A stretch of 64,000 nucleotides of DNA from contig NZ_JAAXPG010000001.1 in the NCBI RefSeq assembly GCF_012396365.1, forward strand, positions 423,149-487,148, given 5' to 3'. Under the pieces are notes generated by a model. That model worked only from the letters and a program-made list of their open reading frames with translations, did no database searches and had not been told where the DNA came from. Both the position numbers and the translations under genes were made by a program. The DNA comes from Nocardiopsis alborubida. GTDB taxonomy: Bacteria > Actinomycetota > Actinomycetes > Streptosporangiales > Streptosporangiaceae. Shown here in pieces: positions 38,127 to 44,945 of the stretch (position 1 is the stretch's first letter; every line of letters starts with the position of its first letter).

Positions 38127-38318
38127 ATGATGTACATATCCTTTGTCTCATGGATAGTTGCATCGGCGTGCCTCTTCCTCGTGGTCAACATGAGACACAA
38201 GAGAACAAAGAACAAGAAGCTGTCATCCCAAAGCAAATGGGGGCGCACCGAATCTGTTTTTGCGCTCTTGGGAGCGATCGCTTTCTTGGCAGCTTTCTGC
38301 ACCCTCGTTGCATCCTGA
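38127..38318 (+). CDS. small two-helix membrane protein, candidate immunity protein
   Basis: A 63-residue protein starts at the ATG at 38127 with GAAGGGA upstream. Helix 1 is about residues 3-20 (YISFVSWIVASACLFLVV), a strongly basic stretch MRHKRTKNKKLSSQSK follows, and helix 2 covers about residues 43-61. Its codons are unusually AT-rich for this genome (AAA, AGA, ATA, TTT), as is typical of toxin-tip/immunity cassettes. It lies 29 bases after the RHS stop, before a terminator. The position directly after an RHS tip is where immunity genes sit, so that is the inferred role. No family match is known to me. Confidence 0.65.
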   Translation: MMYISFVSWIVASACLFLVVNMRHKRTKNKKLSSQSKWGRTESVFALLGAIAFLAAFCTLVAS

Positions 38319-38342
38319 AATAACCGGTCTTCCTTAAGTGAG

Positions 38343-38369
38343 GGGCCGAGGGGCTTCTCCCCTCGGCCC
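38343..38369 (+). terminator. terminator after the candidate immunity gene
   Basis: GGGCCGAGGGG-CTTCT-CCCCTCGGCCC has 11-base perfect arms 24 bases past the stop. The displaced RHS tip starts immediately at its right edge. Confidence 0.75.
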
Positions 38370-38580
38370 TTACGGCGAGCGCACTTCTGAGAGCCTGGAG
38401 GGGACCGAGGCGGCGGCGTTGAGCCCGTTCGGGTTCACCGGCGCCTACCAGTTCCAGGGCGGCGCGGTGCGCCTGAACCACCGCTTCCACGGCACGTTCG
38501 CATTGGGCTTCACCCGCCCGGACCCCTCCCGGCCGGAACTGGGTGACTGCGTTCGGGCTTGCTGCGGCGGATCGGCAACC
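38368..38580 (+). pseudogene. displaced (orphan) RHS core tip
   Basis: This stretch reads PYGERTSESLEGTEAAALSP, FGFTGAYQFQGGAVRLNHRF and FALGFTRPDPSRPELGD. It is a partial copy of the core end of the RHS gene (matching 37618-37805), almost identical over its first 90 bases and then diverging. It has no start codon or ribosome-binding site and breaks off before the DPTGL boundary, so it is not expressed as such. Displaced tips of this kind are known next to rhs genes and allow tip exchange by homologous recombination. It is followed by its own small membrane protein gene at 38600. Confidence 0.8.
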
Positions 38581-38599
38581 AAGGAAGGGGGCAGGGCAC

Positions 38600-38818
38600 G
38601 TGGAGGGAAGCTTTCCGAAGGACCCGACCAAGAAGGAGCTTCGCACCCTCCTCGGGTTCAGGCTCGTCGGTATATCCGCCTTCCTCGGTATGGCCGTATG
38701 GCGCGCGTGGGAGGGCGATTACCTGTGGTCCGCTCTGAGCGTGCTCCTCACGGCTATTCTCTTCGCGGTCTATGCGGCCCCTCGCATGCTGCAACTGCGC
38801 CGCAAGAAGAAGGAGTGA
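38600..38818 (+). CDS. small two-helix membrane protein of the displaced RHS cassette
   Basis: A 72-residue protein starts at the GTG at 38600 with GGAAGGGGG upstream. A basic start (EGSFPKDPTKKELRTLLGFR) leads to two helices at about 22-36 and 45-62 and ends with a cluster of basic residues (LQLRRKKKE). It follows the displaced RHS tip just as the 63-residue gene follows the main RHS tip, but the two proteins are not obviously similar. It may be the surviving immunity gene of a former toxin, or it may act independently. A longer start at 38543 is possible. Confidence 0.6.
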   Translation: MEGSFPKDPTKKELRTLLGFRLVGISAFLGMAVWRAWEGDYLWSALSVLLTAILFAVYAAPRMLQLRRKKKE

Positions 38819-38833
38819 CCTCCGGGAAAGGAG

Positions 38834-38857
38834 GCGCGGGCACGACGGTGCCCGCGC
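38834..38857. repeat. right boundary repeat of the RHS island (hairpin)
   Basis: These 24 bases are identical to 34443-34466 and form a 10-base stem with loop GACG. Similarity continues weakly to the right (TGCGGTC then GCGCCGCGCA on both sides). The hairpin ends the second small-protein gene at 38818, so it may also be a terminator. Confidence 0.75.
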
Positions 38858-38884
38858 TCCCTTGTCCTGCGGTCACCAGGCGCC

Positions 38885-38998
38885 GCGCAGCCCAGCCGGT
38901 GGGGCACGCTCCACGAGGGCGGCCGGACCACGGTCTGGTTCGAGATCGACCGCCCCGACCGCGGTTCCGGCCGGTCCGCCGGGTACGCCGGGCGGTGA
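38885..38998 (+). pseudogene. C-terminal fragment of an HATPase (RsbW-like) gene
   Basis: The frame reads SRWGTLHEGGRTTVWFEIDR and ends with TGA at 38996-38998. This is the characteristic end of anti-sigma-type GHKL kinases; compare SRWGARPTPDGKAVWFEMPM at the end of the PP2C protein at 1040. No upstream kinase sequence remains. It is a gene remnant at the edge of the island. From 38999 to 39214 only the fabI promoter region is seen. Confidence 0.6.
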
Positions 38999-39214
38999 CC
39001 CCGTCCCCCGGCACGAGCGCGGTCCCCGCCGACGCCCGTGCCTCCTGCCGCGGTCCGCCCCGCCCGGTCCGAACCGCGCCCGGGACGGATCGCCGCCGCC
39101 CGCCTCCCGGGGTTTCAAAATCCGGGCCCGAACCTTGTACCGATTCCCCGGTGACGGCCCGTCCGCCCACCGGTACGTTCCTCCTGCCAGCACCTACGCA
39201 CAGAAGGAACCCAG

Positions 39215-39985
39215 GTGAACCTCCTCATCACCGGCATCACCACCCAGTCCTCCATCGCCTACGCGATCACCGAGGAGGCGATGGAGCAGGGCCACCAGGT
39301 GATCCTGACCAACCCGCCCGGCAGGCAGCTCTCCATCCTGGAGCGGGTGGCCAAACGCCTCCCCGCCGAACCCGTGGACATCCTTCCCATGGACGTCACC
39401 GACCCCGACCAGGTCACCGAGACGGCGGGCAAGGTCGCCGCCCACTGGGGGCACGTGGACGGGCTGCTGCACTCCATCGCCTACGCCCCGGGCGACGCGC
39501 TGGGCGGCAACTTCCTCAACACCTCCTGGGAGGACGTGGCCACCGCGATCCACGTGTCCGGGTACTCCCTGAAGGCGCTCGCCGTGGGGTTCCGTGAGCT
39601 CATGGCCGCCGCCCCGCACGGCGCCGGGGTCGTCTCCCTGACCTTCGACGCCTCCCGGGCCTGGCCGGTCTACGACTGGATGGGGTCGGCCAAGGCCGTG
39701 CTGGAGAACTCCACGAAGTACCTGGCCCGCGACCTCGGCGGTGACGGCATCCGGGTGAACGCCATCAGCGCGGGGCCGGTCAAGTCCCTCGCGGGCGGCT
39801 CGATCCCCGGGTTCGACCAGATCGCGGACGGTTGGGCCGCCTCCGCGCCGCTGGGCTGGGACACCAAGGACGCCTCCGCGGTCGCCGGTCCCGCGCTGTT
39901 CCTGATGTCCCCGGCCGCGCGGGCCGTCACCGGCACGACGCTGCACGTGGACGGCGGGTACCACGCGATGGGCGCGCCGCTGTAG
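39215..39985 (+). CDS. fabI: enoyl-ACP reductase (InhA-like FabI)
   Basis: A 256-residue NADH-dependent enoyl-ACP reductase, the last step of each fatty-acid elongation round. It begins LLITGITTQSSIAYAIT (cofactor site). The active site is Phe144, Tyr153 and Lys160 in LTFDASRAWPVYDWMGSAKA. The Phe-x8-Tyr-x6-Lys spacing is that of mycobacterial InhA rather than the double-Tyr FabI of enteric bacteria. It ends GTTLHVDGGYHAMGA. The GTG at 39215 follows AGAAGGA. In mycobacteria the gene is paired with mabA; here it is alone. Confidence 0.95.
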   Translation: MNLLITGITTQSSIAYAITEEAMEQGHQVILTNPPGRQLSILERVAKRLPAEPVDILPMDVTDPDQVTETAGKVAAHWGHVDGLLHSIAYAPGDALGGNFLNTSWEDVATAIHVSGYSLKALAVGFRELMAAAPHGAGVVSLTFDASRAWPVYDWMGSAKAVLENSTKYLARDLGGDGIRVNAISAGPVKSLAGGSIPGFDQIADGWAASAPLGWDTKDASAVAGPALFLMSPAARAVTGTTLHVDGGYHAMGAPL

Positions 39986-40142
39986 CCCGGGGTGTCGACC
40001 GGGAGGGGGAGGACGTCCGCGCTGGTCACCGCGCCGGGGGGACATTTGCGGACGTTCCTGCTTTCCGCTGAGAAGGCCGTCCCGCGCGTGCTACGGATGG
40101 ACCCGTTCGCTGCCGGTCCCTCCTCCTTCCCTGGGAATCCCC

Positions 40143-40928
40143 ATGATGACAATGCTGACCGTCCTCGCCGTCCTGGCCGCCATGGTCGGCGGCGCGGTGC
40201 TCGCCGTAGGCAGGTTCCGCGTCGATGACGAATCCTCGGGGGGCGCCGTCAGCGTGGTCGTCGCCCCCTGCGTGCTCGCGCTCTACCTCGCGGCGGCGGC
40301 GATGGGGGTGGTGATCGGCTGGGAGAACTTCACCGGTGCCGGGGACGGGTTGACGGAGGAGACGGGCGCGGCCGACGCCCTGTACTGGAGCACCACCACC
40401 CTCCCCGCCGAGGAGGCGGAGACGGTGCGCCAGCAGCTGCGCGCCTACATGAGCGCGGTCGCGGAGGAGGACTGGCCGATGATGCGCGCCGAGGGCGAGT
40501 TGAGCGAGGAGGGCGACGAGGCCCTGGCCGACCTGGCCGCGTCGGTGCGGGCGCTGTCGGTGTCCGACACCGGCGACGGCCTGGACCGCCTGACCGCCCG
40601 CCAGGAGCTGGCGGAGCTCAGCGACGCGCGCATCGAGCGCGCCGACGCGGCCGGGGACGGCATCCCGTCCGTCCTCAACGGCATCGCGGCGCTGTCGGCC
40701 ATCGCGGTGGCGGTGCTGCCCTTCGCCATGATCCGGCGGGGCTCGACCGTGGCCTACTTCTGGGCGTCGGCCAACCTGGTGTTCGTGTTCGCCACGATCC
40801 TGCTGCTGTTCTACCTGGGCAACCCCTACAACGGGGCCCTGGCGCACGACGCGGGCGCGGTCCAGGACACGCTGGCCGGGTTCGACCGGATCGACGCCTC
40901 GCTCGACGCCTCACCCAGTCCCCAGTAG
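40143..40928 (+). CDS. DUF4239-like membrane protein
   Basis: A 261-residue protein with two N-terminal helices (about 3-22 and 40-58), a central soluble helical part (LPAEEAETVRQQLRAYMSAVAEEDWPMM) and two C-terminal helices (about 180-198 and 203-223). The DUF4239 (bestrophin-like) signature LRAYMSAV-EEDWP is visible. The ATG at 40143 gives MMTMLTVLAVL, and the ribosome-binding site is weak (GGGAA). Function unknown; some relatives resemble anion channels. Confidence 0.65.
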   Translation: MMTMLTVLAVLAAMVGGAVLAVGRFRVDDESSGGAVSVVVAPCVLALYLAAAAMGVVIGWENFTGAGDGLTEETGAADALYWSTTTLPAEEAETVRQQLRAYMSAVAEEDWPMMRAEGELSEEGDEALADLAASVRALSVSDTGDGLDRLTARQELAELSDARIERADAAGDGIPSVLNGIAALSAIAVAVLPFAMIRRGSTVAYFWASANLVFVFATILLLFYLGNPYNGALAHDAGAVQDTLAGFDRIDASLDASPSPQ

Positions 40929-40946
40929 GGGGGAGGAGCGGGCACA

Positions 40947-40989
40947 CGGGCTGTCGGACGCGTCGTCGGGGCACGCGTCCGGCAGCCCG
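40947..40989. terminator. bidirectional terminator with T-rich tail
   Basis: Sixteen-base arms with one mismatch (CGGGCTGTCGGACGCG / CGCGTCCGGCAGCCCG) are followed by TTCCTGTTCTT on the plus strand. Confidence 0.75.
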
Positions 40990-41000
40990 TTCCTGTTCTT

Positions 41001-41045
41001 GCCCAGTCCGCCCAGTCCGCTCAGCCCGCTCAGCCCGCTCAGCCC
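41001..41045. repeat. five tandem 9-base repeats
   Basis: GCCCAGTCC twice and then GCTCAGCCC three times, without gaps. They overlap the last codons and stop of the minus-strand surface protein gene. Probably slippage-generated. Confidence 0.85.
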
Positions 41046-41821
41046 GCGGAGCGCGCGGCGGCGCGGCCCGCACCCGCCGCGACCACGGCGATGACGACCA
41101 TGAGCACCACCATGGTGCGCATGGGGGTGAAGGCACCGGCGGCCTGCTGCGCGGAGGGCGGGGAGAGGTCGGCCAGCACCTGTTCCCGGACGGCCTGCTC
41201 CACCGGGGCCGGGGCCGACGGGGACGCGGACGGTCGGGCGGGGTCGGCCGCGCGTTCCTGGGCGGCCTCCGTCGGGGCGGGGGAGGGGTCCGCGGCCGGG
41301 CTCCCCGGCTCGGGCGCCACCGCTCCGGGCTCCTCCGGGGCTTCGGGGCCGGGCTCCTCGGGCGCGGGTGGCGCGGGCGGCGCGGGTTCGCCGGGTTCCG
41401 GGGGAGCGGGCGGCTCGGGCTCGGGGTAGCCGGGCTCCTCGGGCGGCTCCGGCTGCTCGGGCGGCCCCGGCTCCTCGGGGCTCGGCGAGCACGGCGGCGC
41501 CTCGCCCGCGCGCACCACCACCCGCACACCGTTCGCGCACACCAGGACGTAGGACCCGGGGGAGACGTCCACCAGCGCGCCCGAGGTCTCCACGCGGACC
41601 CCGCCGGGGCCCACCTCCACGCGGGAGTTCCCGTCGTCCACGCTGACGCCGGTGCCGTCCGCGTTCACCTGCGGGACGGTGTCCACCGCGCCGACCAGGG
41701 AGGCCGTGTCCAGCGGTCGGGCGGGCGGGTCGTCCGGGGCGAGCGAGGGCGAGGCACCGCAGACGATCAGGAGCGCGCCCGCCGCCAGCAGCGCGGGCAG
41801 AGCACGGCGTGAGGGGGGCAT
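41039..41821 (-). CDS. secreted/surface-anchored Pro-Glu-rich protein
   Basis: A 260-residue protein. The signal peptide ([20 protein letters not shown], then GASPSLA) could be Sec or lipoprotein type, since LIVCGAS has a cysteine. A small beta-like domain follows (VNADGTGVSVDDGNSRVEVG, VLVCANGVRVVVRAG), then about 75 residues of degenerate Pro-Glu repeats (PEEPGPPEQPEPPEEPGYPE) that would span the cell wall, and a C-terminal helix (MVVLMVVIAVVAAGAG) with a short basic tail. The layout suggests a membrane-anchored protein exposed through the wall. No known family. The ATG at 41821 is used. Confidence 0.7.
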   Translation of the reverse strand: MPPSRRALPALLAAGALLIVCGASPSLAPDDPPARPLDTASLVGAVDTVPQVNADGTGVSVDDGNSRVEVGPGGVRVETSGALVDVSPGSYVLVCANGVRVVVRAGEAPPCSPSPEEPGPPEQPEPPEEPGYPEPEPPAPPEPGEPAPPAPPAPEEPGPEAPEEPGAVAPEPGSPAADPSPAPTEAAQERAADPARPSASPSAPAPVEQAVREQVLADLSPPSAQQAAGAFTPMRTMVVLMVVIAVVAAGAGRAAARSAG

Positions 41822-41920
41822 GGGACTCCTCGTGTCGCTGTCGGCACTACGGGTGATCGTACGCGGTCAGTCCGGACCCTACACCCGCGGCCGCGCTCCG
41901 AACGGCCCTCCCGACACGGA

Positions 41921-41976
41921 TGATCTTGCTACCAGTGCCACTTTCGGCGCCGAGAGTGGCACTGGTAGCAAGATCA
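41921..41976. repeat. 56-base near-perfect palindrome
   Basis: The outer 22 bases on each side are exactly complementary, and the inner GGCGCC core extends the symmetry with a single mismatched pair. It starts 11 bases downstream of the symporter stop (41987) on the minus strand, so it is an efficient terminator candidate. It could also be a member of a dispersed palindromic repeat family. There is no T-run. Confidence 0.85.
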
Positions 41977-41986
41977 CGGCTGGGGG

Positions 41987-43642
41987 TCAGGGGGAGTGCA
42001 GGCGCAGCACGGCGTGCTCGGCCCAGTCCGGCGGCCTGGTCAGCCGCGAGACGAGCACCATCGTCCCGAAGGCCAGCGGGATGGTCCACGCCGCCGGCTG
42101 CCCCAGCAGCACCGCCAGCCACCCGACCGGGGGCGGCAGCAGGATCGACCACCCCACCGCGCCGGTCGCGGTCACGGCCCCCACGATCAGTCCGGACGCG
42201 GCTCCGGGCAGGGTCAGCCGCCGCCACCAGATGCCCAGCACCAGCAGCGGGCAGAACGTCGACGCCGCCACCGTGAACGCCCACACCACCAGCACGTTGA
42301 TGTCGATCATCTGCGCGGGCAGCGCCAGCAGCACCGCCACGCACGCGCCCACGGCCACCGCCAGGCGCAGCCGCGGCACGCTGCCCTGGAACAGGTCGTG
42401 CGACAGCCCGCCCGCCAGGGCCAGCAGCAGCCCGGAGGAGGTGGACAGGAACGCGCCGAACGCCCCCGCCGCCACCAGCGCCGTCAGCACCGTCCCCACC
42501 GAGCCCGGCACCGCCTGGGCGGGCAGCACCACCGCGACCGTGTCGGTGCCCTGGAGCAGCACCAGGTGCGGGGTGAGCACCCGCCCGAGCAGCCCGTACA
42601 CCGTCGGGAACAGGTAGAACAGCCCCAGCAGGGCGATCACGCCCACCGCCACCCGGCGCGCCGTCCGCGCCGTCGGACTGGTGTGGAAGCGCATGATGAC
42701 GTGCGGCAGCCCCATGCAGCCCAGCGTGATCGCCAGCAGCGTGGACCACGTCTCGAACAGCGGGTATCCGCCCACGTCCAGCAGCGGCGAGCTCCACCGC
42801 TCGCTGCCCAGCTCCGGCAGCCCCGCCGGGCGCGGGATGGTCGCCCCCTCGGGGAACACGTACTCGGTGCCCGCCTCCACGGTGTGCTCCCCGGCGGCGA
42901 ACTCCACCTGTTCGCCCCCGGAGGTGGTCACCGTCACCGGCTCGTCCAGGCTGAACCGGGTCCCCACGGTGAACTCCACCGGGGTCGCCTCGGGGAAGTG
43001 CGTGCCCCACTCGGGGTTGAGCGCCTCCGCCCGGGTCTGCGGACCGGCGTGCGCCACCAGGTAGACCGCGGGGATGGCGATGAAGGCCAGCTTGACCACG
43101 TAGTGGAAGGCCTGCACGTAGGTCGCCGACCGCATCCCCCCGGCCGCGATCGACCCGCTCACCACCAGCCCGGCGAGCAGCACCCCCACCCAGTACGGCG
43201 TGCCGCTGACCAGGGCCAGCACCACACCGGCTCCCTTGAACTGGGGCACCAGGTACAGCAGCATGATCACCAGCACAACGCAGCCGCACAGCTTGCGCAG
43301 GCGCGGCGCGCCCAGGCGGTACTCGGCGAAGTCGGGCACGGTGAACGCCCCCGACCGGCGCATGGGACCGGCCACCAGCGCCACCACCGCCACGTAGCCC
43401 GCGGCGAACCCCACCGCGTACCACATGGTGCCCAGTCCGTTCTTGAGCAGCAGTCCCGCCAGCCCCAGCACCGAGGCGGCCGACAGGTACTCCCCGGCGA
43501 TCGCCATCGCGTTCCAGTTGGGGGAGACCCGCCGTGAGGCCACCAGGAAGTCGGAGGTCGAGCGGGCAGCCCGCACCCCGTAGACGCCGATGACCAGACT
43601 GGTGAGCAGGACCAGCCCGATCGCCAGGACCGCGATCACCAC
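41987..43642 (-). CDS. sodium/solute symporter, cation-acetate symporter-like (first copy)
   Basis: A 551-residue SSS-family transporter with about 13 helices, probably for acetate, pyruvate or a related monocarboxylate. Family segments include SPNWNAMAIAGEYLSAASVLG, YLVPQFKGAGVVLALVSG, LGCMGLPHVIMRFHTSPTAR and AFGAFLSTSSGLLLALAGGL. An extracytoplasmic insert at about 210-290 is typical of VC_2705-type acetate symporters. The GTG at 43642 overlaps the preceding gene by 7 bases. It is the last gene of a four-gene overlapping operon with a LytS-type kinase, a LytTR regulator and a small membrane protein, so its expression is probably controlled by that two-component system. Confidence 0.88.
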   Translation of the reverse strand: MVIAVLAIGLVLLTSLVIGVYGVRAARSTSDFLVASRRVSPNWNAMAIAGEYLSAASVLGLAGLLLKNGLGTMWYAVGFAAGYVAVVALVAGPMRRSGAFTVPDFAEYRLGAPRLRKLCGCVVLVIMLLYLVPQFKGAGVVLALVSGTPYWVGVLLAGLVVSGSIAAGGMRSATYVQAFHYVVKLAFIAIPAVYLVAHAGPQTRAEALNPEWGTHFPEATPVEFTVGTRFSLDEPVTVTTSGGEQVEFAAGEHTVEAGTEYVFPEGATIPRPAGLPELGSERWSSPLLDVGGYPLFETWSTLLAITLGCMGLPHVIMRFHTSPTARTARRVAVGVIALLGLFYLFPTVYGLLGRVLTPHLVLLQGTDTVAVVLPAQAVPGSVGTVLTALVAAGAFGAFLSTSSGLLLALAGGLSHDLFQGSVPRLRLAVAVGACVAVLLALPAQMIDINVLVVWAFTVAASTFCPLLVLGIWWRRLTLPGAASGLIVGAVTATGAVGWSILLPPPVGWLAVLLGQPAAWTIPLAFGTMVLVSRLTRPPDWAEHAVLRLHSP

Positions 43643-44133
43643 GTGCGCCCCGTGTCCTCACCGCTCGCGCGTCCCGGTCCCCCCGTGCGTCCGGGGTCCC
43701 GGCCGTGCTCCCCGCGGCCGGGCCCGCCGCGCCGTCCGCTGCCGCGCTCCGGAGTACCCGCGGCCCCCGCCCGGTCAGCGGCGCTCTCCGCCCGGTCCTC
43801 GATCCGCTCGGCCGAGCGCACGTGCCACAGCGCCAGACCGAACAGCATCGGGTAGATCGCCACCGTCAGCAGCAGCCACGACAGCGGGACGCCGCCCGGC
43901 CGGATCTCCCCCAGCGCGGGGAAGAGCGCGAACGCGCCGCTCATCCCGAACAGCAGCGCCGACAGCACCGCCACGGTGCGCACGGCGGTCCGCCGCTGGG
44001 CGCGGAACAGCGCGCGGGCCGCCTCGGTGTCCACCGGCTCCGGGATCGGCAGCAGGTGCTGCGCGGGCCGGTTGCCCCGGGCCAGCGCGATGCGGGTCTG
44101 CGGGCTGGTCAGCTTCTCGCGGCGCGGACTCAT
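43636..44133 (-). CDS. small membrane partner of the symporter
   Basis: A 165-residue protein with two helices (about 55-72 and 83-103) between cytosolic tails. The N-tail is basic, and the C-tail is Gly/Arg/Glu-rich and probably disordered (GRRGGPGRGEHGRDPGRTGG). Its position directly before an SSS symporter, and its two-helix shape, match the DUF485-type small subunits, but I do not see DUF485 similarity. The ATG overlaps the regulator stop (ATGA) and its own end overlaps the symporter start, so it is translated as part of the operon. Confidence 0.7.
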   Translation of the reverse strand: MSPRREKLTSPQTRIALARGNRPAQHLLPIPEPVDTEAARALFRAQRRTAVRTVAVLSALLFGMSGAFALFPALGEIRPGGVPLSWLLLTVAIYPMLFGLALWHVRSAERIEDRAESAADRAGAAGTPERGSGRRGGPGRGEHGRDPGRTGGPGRASGEDTGRTW

Positions 44134-44945
44134 GGCGCCTGCTCGCCCTCACCGTCCCGCGACCGGGAGGCGGGACCGCCCTGGGCGTTCGCGGACCGGC
44201 CGAGCTGGTCGCGGCGGGCCGCCTCCAGCAGCTGGGCGCGCAGGTGGCGGCCGTGGCGGCGGCTCACCGGAACGTCACCGGCGGGTGTGCCCGCCACCAG
44301 ACCGGACGAGGAGGTCACCCGCAGGTCGCGCACCCACGGGATGGCGATGAGGAACCCCCGGTGGACCCGGACGAACCCGGCCGAGGCCCACACCTCCTCC
44401 AGATAGGACAGCGACAGGCGGATGAGGTGGCCGCCGTCGGAGGTGTGCAGGCGCACGTAGTCGCCCTGGGCCTCCACGAACTGCACGTCGTCGCGCTTGA
44501 CGAACACCGTGCGCCTGCCGGTGTCGATCTGCACCACGTGCAGGTCCTCGGCGGGCGGGGCCCCGCCGCCGGGCCTGCGCAGCTGCGCGATGCGGCCCAC
44601 CGCCTCGGCCAGGCGCTCGGGCCGGATCGGCTTGAGCAGGTAGTCCACGGCGCCGATGCCGAAGGCCTCCACGGCGTGGGCCTCGGAGGCGGTCACGAAC
44701 ACGATGGACGGGGGCTCGGACAGCACGCTCAGCACCCGGGCCACGTCCATGCCGTCCAGGCCGGGCATGAGGATGTCCAGGAACGCGGCGTCGATGGTGG
44801 TGGTCCCCAGCAGCCGCACCGCGGTGGCGCCGTTGTCGGCCACCAGGACCTCCGCCACCTCGGGCATGTCGCCGAGCAGTGACGCCATCTCCTGGCGGGT
44901 GGAGGCCTCGTCCTCGACCACCAGCACCCGAAGTTCGGGCTTCAA
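44130..44945 (-). CDS. LytTR-family response regulator
   Basis: A 271-residue response regulator. The receiver domain has LVVEDEASTRQEM and phospho-acceptor Asp57 in AAFLDILMPGLDG, followed by YLLKPIRPERL. The LytTR DNA-binding domain (about 130-240) has VFVKRDDVQFVEAQGDYVRL and GFVRVHRGFLIAIPWVRDL. I use the TTG at 44945: it overlaps the kinase stop (TTGA) and has a G-rich ribosome-binding site. It probably regulates the symporter operon in which it lies, as LytS/LytTR pairs (for example BtsS/BtsR in E. coli) control carboxylate transporters. Confidence 0.9.
   Translation of the reverse strand: MKPELRVLVVEDEASTRQEMASLLGDMPEVAEVLVADNGATAVRLLGTTTIDAAFLDILMPGLDGMDVARVLSVLSEPPSIVFVTASEAHAVEAFGIGAVDYLLKPIRPERLAEAVGRIAQLRRPGGGAPPAEDLHVVQIDTGRRTVFVKRDDVQFVEAQGDYVRLHTSDGGHLIRLSLSYLEEVWASAGFVRVHRGFLIAIPWVRDLRVTSSSGLVAGTPAGDVPVSRRHGRHLRAQLLEAARRDQLGRSANAQGGPASRSRDGEGEQAP

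Noticed and set aside
41996..43537. Long plus-strand open frame antisense to the symporter
   Set aside because: His/Arg/Pro-rich translation typical of an antisense shadow.
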